A stretch of 64,000 nucleotides of DNA, taken from assembly GCA_900143615.1 (NCBI GenBank), contig FREU01000001.1, positions 8,941-72,940 of the forward strand. The letters are read 5' to 3'. The notes under the pieces are model-generated. The model was not told the DNA's origin. It did no database searches and saw only the letters and a list, made by a program, of their open reading frames with translations. Each line of letters begins with the position of its first letter. The stretch's first letter is position 1. This document shows positions 52,955 through 61,802 of the stretch, one piece after another. The DNA comes from Rhodobacteraceae bacterium Alg231-30. Lineage in GTDB: Bacteria; Pseudomonadota; Alphaproteobacteria; Rhodobacterales; Rhodobacteraceae. A program made the position numbers and the translations under genes.

Positions 52955-53462
52955 TCTTCATATGCCTCACACTAACTTCTTATGAAAGTATTGGGCGAAA
53001 CGTTCGCATGTGCAAACGGCTTCTTAGCACTAATCCGATGAGAGTGCCGCCCCAGAAGCCACAATCTTCTAAGCTATATGGACATGGACATGGACATTGA
53101 AACTACTGACCTTCGTAGAAATGGGCATGAGGGTCAGTGCTAGACTTTGCCTGCCAACGCTACGGTTGGCAAGCGAAAGCTATGAGGCTGTTTTGTGCAA
53201 GGTACAGCATCCATCACTTTGAGTTCAGAATGATCTTGCGCCGCGTGAAGGACGGATGACGGCAGGCTTCCGCCCAGACTGATAGACGATCACTGGGCAA
53301 CTTTCAGTGGTATCAAGCTCTTGCAACCAAATTAACTTGCAAGGCGTCCTCTGGGATGCCTTTGCGCGTTATAGATCCTTCGATCACCTCTATCTGTCTG
53401 GTCATCGCAGAATCCGTCAATTGTGGATTGGCTTTCCCTTTGGTGGCCATCCCAAGAATGCC
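52955..53462. other. Gap upstream of the second GntR gene with hairpin and short remnants
   Basis: No intact gene. Seen here: a threefold GGACAT run at about 53079-53096; the hairpin TGCCAAC-GCTACG-GTTGGCA at 53152-53171, a possible terminator or operator; and a minus-strand frame of about 45 codons ending 'LQVNLVARA' (53306 to about 53445). That frame's last bases resemble those of the recombinase remnant at 7.0 kb. None is strong enough to call a gene. Confidence 0.45.
53306..53332. repeat. Short sequence shared with the recombinase tail at 7.0 kb
   Basis: CAGTGGTATCAAGCTCTTGC and the following AACCAA match the stretch just left of the 7022 recombinase remnant (about 7014-7039) at about 22 of 26 positions. 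It is a fourth occurrence of the element-end motif in this window, and weaker than the others. Confidence 0.4.
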
Positions 53463-53465
53463 CGT

Positions 53466-53616
53466 GATCCTCCCCCACTGAAGTGGTCCGCCTCTATGGT
53501 CAGGAAACGGAGGATCAAATATGGGTATCAAGCGACACACGCCGGAAGCGATTGTCACGAATCTACGGAAGGTTGAGGTGCCATGCGGCTATTCGCTACG
53601 ATGGCGAAATGTGTAG
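53466..53616 (+). mobile_element. IS3-family remnant: left end and first codons of orfA
   Basis: From about 53475 the sequence has an IS3-type end ('CTGAAGTGGTCCGCC'), then GGAGGATCAAAT before an ATG at 53521. This begins a frame 'MGIKRHTPEAIVTNLRKVEV', the typical N-terminus of IS3-group orfA. The similarity stops there and the frame ends at 53616. OrfB with the DDE residues and the other end are gone, so the element is dead. Confidence 0.72.
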
Positions 53617-53775
53617 TAGGTCGAACTCACGCTACGCGATCATAGTCGCTGCCGCCTTGCCGACAAATGATGCAATTGGAACGCTCCCTGGAGAAGTTGC
53701 GGTTATCCATGGGCTGGATACCCAACGTGGTCTCGCAACCACAGCGAAGCCCGGCGTCATCCGACCTAGAAACGC
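53617..53775. other. Non-coding stretch after the IS3 remnant
   Basis: Nothing recognised; it ends at the stop of the M24 peptidase gene on the other strand. Confidence 0.4.
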
Positions 53776-54888
53776 CTAGCGCGGTGCGATCTGCAGCACG
53801 CGCCGCGATAAGCCAGACAGAGCTTTCGGCCCATCAGGGCCCAGATGCACGATATCCTCAAGCCTGATCCCAAAGGCGTCGGTTAGATAAATGCCCGGTT
53901 CAATCGAAAAGACGTTTCCAACGGTCAGGGCCTGATCGTTGCTCGCCGTCATATAAGGCGGTTCGTGCACATCAACGCCTAACCCGTGTCCAGTTCGATG
54001 TGGAAACGCAGCGCCATACCCAGCCGCTTCAATCACGCCGCGAGCGGCTCCATCAATCGCACGGCACTCGGCACCGGGCGTGGCCGCAGACATGGCCGCC
54101 TGCACCGCCTCCTCAACAACACCGGCGATCTGGGTAAACTTGGGGTCAGGCGCATCCCCATACCACGCGCAGCGCGTCATATCTGACGGGTAGCCGTTCA
54201 GCCGACACCCCGCATCAATCAGCACCGCCGTTTCAGGCTGCAACACATCCGCGCCGGTGTGGTGATGCGGAAAGGCGCTGTTTGGACCAAAACCCACGAT
54301 GCAAAACGCAGGCTCTGCCCCGTGGGCGCGGTAGTGGTCGGCGATGATCGTTTTGACGTCAGTTTCAGACATTCCGGTGCGTAGCGAGGCAAAGGCCAGT
54401 TCAAACGCACTGTCATTCAGGCGGGCGCAGTCACGCAACAGCTTGTGTTCATCGGCGTCCTTTTCCGCCCGCAACTGACCAATTGTGTCCTCCGTGAACC
54501 GACGGGTTGGGACTTCGAGCTGGTCGACTAACAAAAATGCAAAATCCGCCCGCATCATTTCGTCAAGAACGACGCTGATGCCGGGACGTTTGACGTCAAG
54601 CTGGGTTAGCAACGCGGTTAGCGCGTCAAGCGGGCCTTCAGTATCGTTCCACTCATAAAATGGGACGCTGTCGCATTGGGCACGGGCAGCGTCCGCGTTC
54701 AGTTTTGGCATCAGGACACCAGCGTGATCAGCCGTCACCAGAGCCATAACAGGACGTTCATCACCATGTGGGTTCAGGCCCAACAACCACTGCAAATGAC
54801 TGCTTGGACCAACGGCGACCAGATCGGTGTTCGTGTCGGCCATGCGCTGACGCAATCGCGCCAACCTATTGCCTGTGATGTCAGTCAT
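53776..54888 (-). CDS. M24-family peptidase (Xaa-Pro aminopeptidase/creatinase-like)
   Basis: 370 residues with the creatinase N-domain (about 1-135) and pita-bread C-domain. All five metal ligands are visible: Asp-225 in 'VLIDAGCRLNG', Asp-236 in 'YPSDMTRC', His-301 in 'RTGHGLGVDVHEPP', Glu-330 in 'FSIEPGIYL' and Glu-344 in 'IRLEDIV'. It is cytoplasmic (no signal). It probably cleaves an imported Xaa-Pro dipeptide or a related amide. It is the last gene of the peptide-ABC operon and overlaps the XRE-cupin gene by 8 bp. Confidence 0.9.
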   Translation of the reverse strand: MTDITGNRLARLRQRMADTNTDLVAVGPSSHLQWLLGLNPHGDERPVMALVTADHAGVLMPKLNADAARAQCDSVPFYEWNDTEGPLDALTALLTQLDVKRPGISVVLDEMMRADFAFLLVDQLEVPTRRFTEDTIGQLRAEKDADEHKLLRDCARLNDSAFELAFASLRTGMSETDVKTIIADHYRAHGAEPAFCIVGFGPNSAFPHHHTGADVLQPETAVLIDAGCRLNGYPSDMTRCAWYGDAPDPKFTQIAGVVEEAVQAAMSAATPGAECRAIDGAARGVIEAAGYGAAFPHRTGHGLGVDVHEPPYMTASNDQALTVGNVFSIEPGIYLTDAFGIRLEDIVHLGPDGPKALSGLSRRVLQIAPR

Positions 54889-55522
54889 ACGACCCTCCAG
54901 ATTCGTGCAACGCCCTAGCCATCTTGGCCTGACCGGGCAGGAAGTTTTTCGTGGAACCCTGTAGCACTACCAACGTGCCCGTCCACATCATACGGGCTGG
55001 TGCGTCACCTAATGTTTTCCACGCGTGCGGGGTCATGCCGTTGTAATGTAGGCTGTCACCCTCGCGCAGGGTAAAGGCCTCTCCATCCAGTGTTTTCTCG
55101 ATAGAGCCGCTAAGGATATAGATGAATTCCTCGCCCTCGTGTTGAAAGGTCTCGGACACAAAACCGGGCGGGCAGTTCATGATATAGGCCGAAAGCTCAT
55201 AGCCGGGAAATTCGGAACTGAGCGCCTCATACGTGACGCCCGAATCCGAGATCGAAAACTTTGGCCGCTTATCCGCATAGGACACCGCATCACCCGGTTT
55301 CGGGCGGGCCACGAAGTAATCAAGTCCGAGATCCAAGGCATGCGAAATCTGCGCAAGTGTGCCCAGCGACGGCGTCGCATTGCCCCGTTCAACCTGCGAT
55401 AGATACCCCACAGAAATGCCCGCTCTGTCGCACAATTCCGTCAGCGTCATCTTGCGCTGCTGCCGACATTTTCGGATCAGTTGACCTAACTTTTCTGGTT
55501 CGATGCTCGTCCCCCCGATCAT
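54881..55522 (-). CDS. XRE-cupin transcriptional regulator
   Basis: 213 residues: N-terminal HTH_3 domain at about 10-70 ('TLTELCDRAGISVGYLSQVE') and C-terminal cupin at about 115-200 ('EGEEFIYILSGSIEKTLDGE', 'LREGDSLHYNGMTPHAWK'). This PuuR-like architecture senses small molecules and regulates amine or amino-acid catabolism. It is encoded inside the peptide-transport operon, so it probably regulates it. Confidence 0.9.
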   Translation of the reverse strand: MIGGTSIEPEKLGQLIRKCRQQRKMTLTELCDRAGISVGYLSQVERGNATPSLGTLAQISHALDLGLDYFVARPKPGDAVSYADKRPKFSISDSGVTYEALSSEFPGYELSAYIMNCPPGFVSETFQHEGEEFIYILSGSIEKTLDGEAFTLREGDSLHYNGMTPHAWKTLGDAPARMMWTGTLVVLQGSTKNFLPGQAKMARALHESGGSYD

Positions 55523-55525
55523 AGC

Positions 55526-57217
55526 TTACCCGGACAACTGAGCGAGCCGTGGCATCAGCTCTAGCAGCTTCTTTGTGTAGTCTTGCTGGGGGTTGGAGAA
55601 CAGCGTTTCGGTGTCTTGCACCTCAACCAATTGGCCTTGCTTCATCACCCCAACGCGATCACACATTTGGCGCACAACCGGCAGATCGTGGCTGATAAAC
55701 AGCATGGTCAGACCCAGGTGTTCCTGCAAATCCTTCAGGATGTTCAGGATTTGCGCTTGAATAGACACATCCAACGCGCTGGTTGGTTCATCGCAGATCA
55801 AGAAGCGTGGCTGCGTCGCCAAGGCCCGCGCGATGGAGATCCGTTGGCGTTGCCCGCCCGAAAACTCATGTGGATATTTCGACGCCGCCGCGCGTGTCAG
55901 CCCAACGCGATCCAGCAATTCCTGCACCCGTCCGCTGATCTGATCAGGGGGTAGGATTTTGTGATGCAAAAGCGGTTCTGCAACAATGCTTTCGACCTTC
56001 ATCCGGGGGTTCAGGCTGGAAAACGGGTCTTGAAAGATCATCTGAATCTGACGGCGATACCCTGCAATCTCTGCGGGCGCCATCGTAGTCACCTCCTCAC
56101 CGTCAAACCGGATACGGCCACTGTCCACATCCAGCAACGTGCCAATCATCCGCGCAACGGTGGATTTGCCAGAGCCGCTTTCGCCGACAAGTCCAAAGAC
56201 CTCGCCGTCTTTGATATCAAACGAAACCTCGTCCACGGCAGTGAAATAGGTCCGCCACGACGGCAGGACTGCTGATTTTTCGAGGAATTTCTTCGTGATC
56301 CCCTCAACCTCGAGCAGCTTGCCAGATTTTGACGGTTCCGATTTGGTCCAGTTCCGCGCGAGGTCCTCGATCTTGAACATCGTTTCACGCCCGCCATAGC
56401 TGACTTGCGGGAAGCGGTGCAGTTTGACCTGCGGGCGCGGCACGGCAGAAATCAGCGACTTGGTATATTCATGCTTTGGGGCGCTGAGAACTTGATCGGT
56501 TGACCCGTTTTCCACGACCTGCCCGTTGTACATCACTGTCACTTGTTCGGTTGTATCCGCGATCACGCCCATATCATGAGTCACAAGGATCACGCCGACT
56601 TGGGTCTCGCGGGCGAGCTCCTTGATCAGATCAAGTACTTGGGCCTGGATCGACACGTCCAGTGCGGTCGTGGGTTCATCAGCGACGATAACCGATGGCT
56701 CTGAACACAGGGCAAGCGCAATCACCACACGCTGACGCATCCCGCCCGAGAATTGGTGCGGATACTGGTCAAATCGGGTCTTGGGGTCCGGGATCGACAC
56801 GCGATCAAGTAAGGCCAAGGCACGCTCTCGGGCTTCTTTGCTAGAGACGTTCAGATGCAACTGGATCGTCTCAACCAGTTGTTCACCAATCGTAAACAGT
56901 GGGTTGAGAGAGGTTAGCGGGTCCTGAAAGATCATCCCAATCTCACGGCCCCGAATGGCGCGTTGTTCTTCGACGTTCAGGTTGTCGATGCGACGCCCGT
57001 TGAGCCAAATCTCACCGGATGCGATACGCGCAGGATCATCTAGCAGGCCAATGACGGCATTACCCGTCATCGACTTGCCCGCCCCACTTTCGCCCACCAC
57101 ACCTCGGATTTCACCGGGGCGGATGTCGTAGGTGACGTTCTGCACAGGCTTGAACAGGCCATGCCGGGTCGGAATTTCGACGGTCAGGTCACGGATGGAG
57201 AGGACAGGTTCGGTCAT
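55526..57217 (-). CDS. Oligopeptide ABC transporter ATPase, DppD-DppF fusion
   Basis: 563 residues with two complete ABC domains joined in one chain. Domain 1: Walker A 'GVVGESGAGKSMTGNAV', signature 'FSGGMRQRVVIALAL', Walker B 'VIVADEPTTALD'. Domain 2: 'GLVGESGSGKSTVARMI', 'FSGGQRQRISIARAL', 'LICDEPTSALD'. Both look active. Each domain ends in the oligopeptide-type C-extension. In most systems DppD and DppF are separate genes. It overlaps the DppC gene by 4 bp. Confidence 0.94.
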   Translation of the reverse strand: MTEPVLSIRDLTVEIPTRHGLFKPVQNVTYDIRPGEIRGVVGESGAGKSMTGNAVIGLLDDPARIASGEIWLNGRRIDNLNVEEQRAIRGREIGMIFQDPLTSLNPLFTIGEQLVETIQLHLNVSSKEARERALALLDRVSIPDPKTRFDQYPHQFSGGMRQRVVIALALCSEPSVIVADEPTTALDVSIQAQVLDLIKELARETQVGVILVTHDMGVIADTTEQVTVMYNGQVVENGSTDQVLSAPKHEYTKSLISAVPRPQVKLHRFPQVSYGGRETMFKIEDLARNWTKSEPSKSGKLLEVEGITKKFLEKSAVLPSWRTYFTAVDEVSFDIKDGEVFGLVGESGSGKSTVARMIGTLLDVDSGRIRFDGEEVTTMAPAEIAGYRRQIQMIFQDPFSSLNPRMKVESIVAEPLLHHKILPPDQISGRVQELLDRVGLTRAAASKYPHEFSGGQRQRISIARALATQPRFLICDEPTSALDVSIQAQILNILKDLQEHLGLTMLFISHDLPVVRQMCDRVGVMKQGQLVEVQDTETLFSNPQQDYTKKLLELMPRLAQLSG

Positions 57218-58164
57218 TTTAACCTCGGGTTCAATGCATCACGCAGCCAGTCGCCCAGCATGTTCACGCTGAGTGCCAGCGCCAGCAACGTGCAGGCTGG
57301 GAAGAACAGGATCCACCATTCGCCTGAGAACAAGAAGCCTTGGCCGACCCGGATCAATGTGCCCAAAGACGGCTGCGTGGCAGGTGCCCCGACGCCGAGA
57401 AAGCTAAGAGTGGCCTCTGCGATGATCGCAAGCGCCAGTGAGATCGTAGCGATCACCAACACAGGCGACAGGATATTTGGCAGGATATGCCGCAACATGA
57501 TTGCGTAAGGCTTTCGACCGATCAGCCGCGCCGCCGATACGTAATCTTTGCTTTTTTCCACCAGCGTGGCGCCACGCACGACGCGGGCAAATTGCACCCA
57601 ATCGGACAGACCAATCGCAAGGATCAAAACCCAGATCGCCATTTGGTCACGGTGCTCTACCGGAGTGATCCCCTTCGCGATCCCAAAGATCAGCATCGCC
57701 ACCAAGATCGACGGGAACGTCAACTGCACGTCAGCAGCCCGCATAATGAAACTGTCGGCCCATCCGCCAAAATAGCCCGCAAGCAAGCCTAAAAAAACGC
57801 CCAGCACAACGGCAAACATCACAGCTGCAAAGCCCACAAATAGCGAAATCCGCATGCCATACAGGATGGTTGAAAACACATCGCGGCCTTGGTCGTCAGT
57901 GCCCAACAAGAACGTCTCACCGGTGAACGCATTCGGGGCCATAGGTGGTGTGAACCCATTCATTAGGTTCAATGAGGCCGGATCAAACGGGTTAGTTGGC
58001 GCGATCAGCGGCGCAAACACCGCCGATAGGATCAGCACAGCGGCGACCACCGTAGACACCATGGCCACCGGAGACCGTTTGAAAGCGTAGAACAAGTCAC
58101 TGTCAAGCGCGCGGCGCATACGTGACGGGGCGGCCTCGGTCGTGGAATTTGGGTGATCAGTCAT
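57214..58164 (-). CDS. Oligopeptide ABC transporter permease (DppC type)
   Basis: 316 residues with six membrane helices and the DppC N-domain ('SDLFYAFKRSPVAMVS', 'GTDDQGRDVFSTILYGMR'). The EAA loop reads 'YVSAARLIGRKPYAIMLRHI', and the C-terminus is 'LSVNMLGDWLRDALNPRLK'. It forms the inner-membrane channel with the DppB-type permease. It overlaps both neighbours by 4 bp. Confidence 0.94.
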   Translation of the reverse strand: MTDHPNSTTEAAPSRMRRALDSDLFYAFKRSPVAMVSTVVAAVLILSAVFAPLIAPTNPFDPASLNLMNGFTPPMAPNAFTGETFLLGTDDQGRDVFSTILYGMRISLFVGFAAVMFAVVLGVFLGLLAGYFGGWADSFIMRAADVQLTFPSILVAMLIFGIAKGITPVEHRDQMAIWVLILAIGLSDWVQFARVVRGATLVEKSKDYVSAARLIGRKPYAIMLRHILPNILSPVLVIATISLALAIIAEATLSFLGVGAPATQPSLGTLIRVGQGFLFSGEWWILFFPACTLLALALSVNMLGDWLRDALNPRLK

Positions 58165-59132
58165 TTCGCGGCCACCCTGAGACGAGGATCAATAAAGGCA
58201 TATAAGATATCCACCAGCAGGTTGATGACGACAAACATCACCGAAATCATCATCAGATATGCGGCCATCACCGGAATATCGACAAACTGAATTGCGTTGA
58301 TGAACAACAGGCCCAAACCGGGCCACTGAAACACGGTTTCAGTAATGATCGCAAAGGCGATAATCGCGCCAAGCTGAAGACCGATCACAGTAATCACCGG
58401 CACCATCGTGTTCTTCAACGCATGGCGAAAGTTGATAACCCGTTCGCTCAGACCACGGGCGCGGGCAAACCGGATGTAGTCTTGGCGCAGGACCTCAAGC
58501 ATCTCTGACCGGACTAGCCGCATGATCAGCGTCATCTGGTACAGGCCCAGCGTGATCGACGGCAGGATCAATGCTTTTAGACCGGATTCGGTCAAGAATC
58601 CCGTGGTCCATCCACCGACTTGCACGACCTCACCGCGCCCAAAGCTGGGCAGCCAACCAAGTTCGACCGAGAATAGATAGATCAACAAGATCCCAATCAG
58701 AAACGTTGGTAATGAGACCCCGATCAGCGAGGCGGACATGATAAAGTTCGCGACAAGGCCATCGCGGCGGATCGCGGTGAACACACCCAATGCAATCCCC
58801 ACGACGATAGCGAAAATGGCGGATAGCGCGGCCAGCTCTAGCGTGGCGGGCGCGCGTTCCATAATAATTTCGGACACTTCGCGGCCTTGCCGGTAGCTGA
58901 CCCCGAAATTGCCCTGCACGGCCTCGCCCAAGAATTTCACGTATTGCACAGGGATCGGTTGATCGAGCCCAAGCTGCGCGCGCAGGCGTTCAACATCTTC
59001 CATCGTGCGTTCTTGTCCCAGCATATTGTCAACGGGATCACCCACAAAGGTGAACATCGAAAACGCAATAGCCCCGGTGATGATCAACACCAAAAAGGAC
59101 TGGAAAATGCGTTTGAGAATGAACGGCAACAT
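58161..59132 (-). CDS. Oligopeptide ABC transporter permease (DppB type)
   Basis: 323 residues from the ATG at 59132 ('MLPFILKRIFQSFLVLI'), the standard DppB start; the frame opens at 59270 with a non-membrane stretch unlike the family. Six membrane helices; EAA loop 'YIRFARARGLSERVINFRHA'; C-terminus 'DILYAFIDPRLRVAAK'. Partner of the DppC-type permease. Confidence 0.93.
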   Translation of the reverse strand: MLPFILKRIFQSFLVLIITGAIAFSMFTFVGDPVDNMLGQERTMEDVERLRAQLGLDQPIPVQYVKFLGEAVQGNFGVSYRQGREVSEIIMERAPATLELAALSAIFAIVVGIALGVFTAIRRDGLVANFIMSASLIGVSLPTFLIGILLIYLFSVELGWLPSFGRGEVVQVGGWTTGFLTESGLKALILPSITLGLYQMTLIMRLVRSEMLEVLRQDYIRFARARGLSERVINFRHALKNTMVPVITVIGLQLGAIIAFAIITETVFQWPGLGLLFINAIQFVDIPVMAAYLMMISVMFVVINLLVDILYAFIDPRLRVAAK

Positions 59133-59276
59133 TGCGAAGGCCTTGCTTTGCCAGCACAACCTTGTGGCGCTGCTGGACAAGTTGGGAAAGGATTGGAAAC
59201 TGGACCTGAGGCAGCCTGCCGACTTGTCCAGCCGAAAAGGCACGCCCACATCTAGCGGGCGCGCCGTCATGCGGTG

Positions 59277-60857
59277 TTATTGCATGGTGAAGTATTTGAC
59301 GCGTGGCTGATCCTCTGGATCGACCTCGATACCAACGTTTTCAGCCATGCCCCAGTTCAGCACTTGGTGGTGGATTGGGATGTACAACTGCTCGTCCTGG
59401 ATTACCCGCCAGATGCTGGCGATATCCGCGTTACGGGAGTCCAGGTCGGTATTGGATGCAAGCGACTTGATGGTGCCGTCCAGCTCATCGTTGTCGTATC
59501 CAGTGCCGTTCCATGTCCCGATGTCGCTTTCACGACCGTGCACGAGGAAGTTAAAGATGTACTCTGAGTCATAAGTTGGAACACCCCAACCCAACATGTA
59601 GAAGTCCGTCGCACCATCGGTGATTTTCGGGAAGTGCTGGGCCTTCGGGATAGCATCAAGGTTCACGGTGACTCCGATCTGACCCAACATCCCAACAGCA
59701 GCCTGACAGATGGCTTCGTCGTTGATGTAACGGTCATTCGGGCAGTCCAGACGGATTGAGAACCCGTCCTCATAGCCAGCTTCAGCCATTAGAGCCTTGG
59801 CTCCCTCAACGTCAGTGGCGCTTTCGCCATCCATCTCAGCGGTCCAGCCGTTGACGAATGGAGGGGCGATCATGCCTGCTGGTTGGGACTGACCACGCAT
59901 TACGACCTGTTGGATCGCATCGCGGTTGATCGCCATGGACATCGCCTTACGAACACGGACGTCAGCCAATGGGTTTGCGCCATCAACGTTATCGGCTTCG
60001 AGGTCGTCAGCCCCTTGGTTCATACCAAAGAAGATCACGCGGTTCTGTGGGGCTTGTTTCACAACAAGACCGGCAGCATCCCCCACGCGGGCCAAATCCT
60101 GAACCGGCATATCCTGCAAGAAGTCGATTTCGCCAGACAACAATGCAGCCACGCGGGTCGCAGCGTTTTGGATCGGGGTGTAGACGATTTCGCTAACTTC
60201 CAGTGGGAATTCGTCGCGCCCCCAATAGTTTTCGTTACGTGCCATAACGGTTTTCACGTCTGGCTCACGGCTCACAAGCGTATATGCACCGGTGCCGTTT
60301 ACGTTTGTCGTGGCAAACGTGATCTCGCCGCCTTCAAAGTCTTGGACGTTGACGGTGTTGTTCGCCTCTGTCCAACCTTTGTCCATCATGAACAGGTTTG
60401 TCAGGTTGGATGGTAGGATCGGGTTCGGACCGTCTGTTTCGATCTCGACCACGTAGTCGCTGACAGCGCGGACTTCGGTGATGGAGCCGATCAGCTCTTT
60501 CATGTCAGAGTTTGGCTGTTTTGCACGCTCAAAACTGAACACAACGTCTTCAGCAGTAAAGTCGGCACCATCGTGGAATTTGACACCTTCGCGCAGGTTG
60601 AACACCCACACATTCGGGTTGTCAGCACTTGGGGCCCAGTCCGTGGCCAGCGTCGGGACGAAGTTCCCGGCAGTGTCACGAATGATCAGCGGTTCATACA
60701 TCTGGTGACGCATGGTGTGGCTGGGGCCTTCGTTTTGGGAATGCGGATCAAGGGTCAGCGCATCACCCGCGCGAGCCCAGCGAAGCGTTTCAGCATTGAC
60801 CACAGCGGCTGACGACATCAGCGCCGCAACCGTCAAAAGGGCAGTTGTATTTTTCAT
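59277..60857 (-). CDS. Oligopeptide ABC transporter binding protein (SBP family 5)
   Basis: 526 residues, Sec signal ('ALMSSAAVVNAETLRWA'), and the family 5 pattern ('WARAGDALTLDPHSQNEG', 'NLREGVKFHDGADFTAEDVV', 'VRKAMSMAINRDAIQQVV'). It binds peptides or similar solutes in the periplasm for the DppBC-DF importer. It is the first gene of the operon, with 144 bp to the DppB gene. The XRE-cupin and M24 genes at the other end suggest the solute is a peptide or amide hydrolysed after uptake. Confidence 0.93.
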   Translation of the reverse strand: MKNTTALLTVAALMSSAAVVNAETLRWARAGDALTLDPHSQNEGPSHTMRHQMYEPLIIRDTAGNFVPTLATDWAPSADNPNVWVFNLREGVKFHDGADFTAEDVVFSFERAKQPNSDMKELIGSITEVRAVSDYVVEIETDGPNPILPSNLTNLFMMDKGWTEANNTVNVQDFEGGEITFATTNVNGTGAYTLVSREPDVKTVMARNENYWGRDEFPLEVSEIVYTPIQNAATRVAALLSGEIDFLQDMPVQDLARVGDAAGLVVKQAPQNRVIFFGMNQGADDLEADNVDGANPLADVRVRKAMSMAINRDAIQQVVMRGQSQPAGMIAPPFVNGWTAEMDGESATDVEGAKALMAEAGYEDGFSIRLDCPNDRYINDEAICQAAVGMLGQIGVTVNLDAIPKAQHFPKITDGATDFYMLGWGVPTYDSEYIFNFLVHGRESDIGTWNGTGYDNDELDGTIKSLASNTDLDSRNADIASIWRVIQDEQLYIPIHHQVLNWGMAENVGIEVDPEDQPRVKYFTMQ

Positions 60858-61501
60858 AGTGACCTCTCTGTCCGTGTAAGTTTTTTGCAGGCAGTGTTGC
60901 TGTTTTTGAAACCGGCTGCAAATTCGGCAAATGACACGTCTTGTTATTTTTGCGTGTCTTTGTAGGTTAAGTGTTTGATCTTTATTGTTGTTTTAAGCCT
61001 CTGGTGATTGGATCCAAACGGGCATGGTCAAACGTTAGAAAGAAAACTTAATATATACAATAATTATTTTTGTGACGTAAGAAACGACCGAACTGCGGAT
61101 CGGCAGGAAGCTTGGACGAAGGCTGGTAAAGCTTTGCGATTGTAGTGAGCGTTGTAAGTGGCAGCAAATAAACAAACTCAGCACGACGAACGTTACGGAT
61201 CGTCGTAAGTGCTACTTTAACCTGCACGGCCCGAGGGGGAAGCTGATAAGAATTTTTCCGTTTAAGGCCGTTGACGATTTAAGGCCGTTGACGATGACCA
61301 CGATGAATACGTTAGGGCCGTTGTTTCGTCCGATTTCGTGGTGTCTGCAGATCGCGATCAGTGACGTGATGGCGACCCGGTTTTGTGCGCCTGCGTCGTA
61401 GCCTGCGCAGAGTGCCTGCCTTCTCGACAAAGCAATCGGGCGGATCGTGCTCTCTGAGGCGTTGCTGTTCATCCCAACAGCGGACGCTGCGGCATTCTAT
61501 T
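60858..61501. other. Promoter region and gap upstream of the peptide operon
   Basis: About 640 bp with no intact gene. An A+T-rich run at about 61045-61078 (ATATATACAATAATTATTTTT) may hold the operon promoter. Minus-strand short frames around 61212-61472 have no family similarity and contain a 17-bp tandem repeat. Confidence 0.45.
61261..61294. repeat. 17-bp perfect tandem duplication
   Basis: TTTAAGGCCGTTGACGA is present twice back to back (61261-61277, 61278-61294). It lies in apparently non-coding DNA next to the integrase remnant, consistent with a replication or recombination scar. Confidence 0.85.
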
Positions 61502-61785
61502 TGTGAGGATGATCGCGCTGGGAACTACCTGCCTTCGCCAATTTGCGCAAAATCGTCCGAGACAATGTGACGTCGATTGGCCTTAAGGCGAGCGGATACG
61601 GCGCACATTCGATGCGCAGAACCATGGTGATACAAATCTACAAAAGGACCGGCAACCTTCGTGCAGTGCAAATTCTGTTGGGCCTTACGAAAGATGGATA
61701 GCACTGTTGGATATCACGGTGTCGAGCTTGAGGATGAGCCCCATTATCCAGCCCTCTTTGAATTTGGTCGGCGAGTCGTATTGAG
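61502..61785 (+). pseudogene. Tyrosine recombinase (integrase) C-terminal remnant
   Basis: The plus-strand peptide 'YGAHSMRRTMVIQIYKRTGN' followed by 'LRAVQILLGLTKDG' carries the HxxR box and is plainly the C-terminal catalytic part of a tyrosine integrase. In relatives the 'LLGH' histidine is present; here it is Leu. A stop follows at 61699-61701, and the expected continuation ('STVGYHGVELEDEP') resumes one base out of frame, with His for the catalytic Tyr context. Another frameshift lies near 61540. There is no N-terminal domain. A dead remnant. Confidence 0.8.
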
Positions 61786-61802
61786 GAGAGGTTGGTTACT
61801 CA

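Noticed and set aside
53313..53558. 81-codon minus-strand frame as a conserved small gene
   Set aside because: Its upstream half runs through the IS3 end and its last codons through the recombinase-like motif, so it is a composite of remnants.
61212..61472. 86-codon minus-strand frame as a gene
   Set aside because: It contains the 17-bp tandem repeat and has no similarity to any family; probably chance in degraded DNA.
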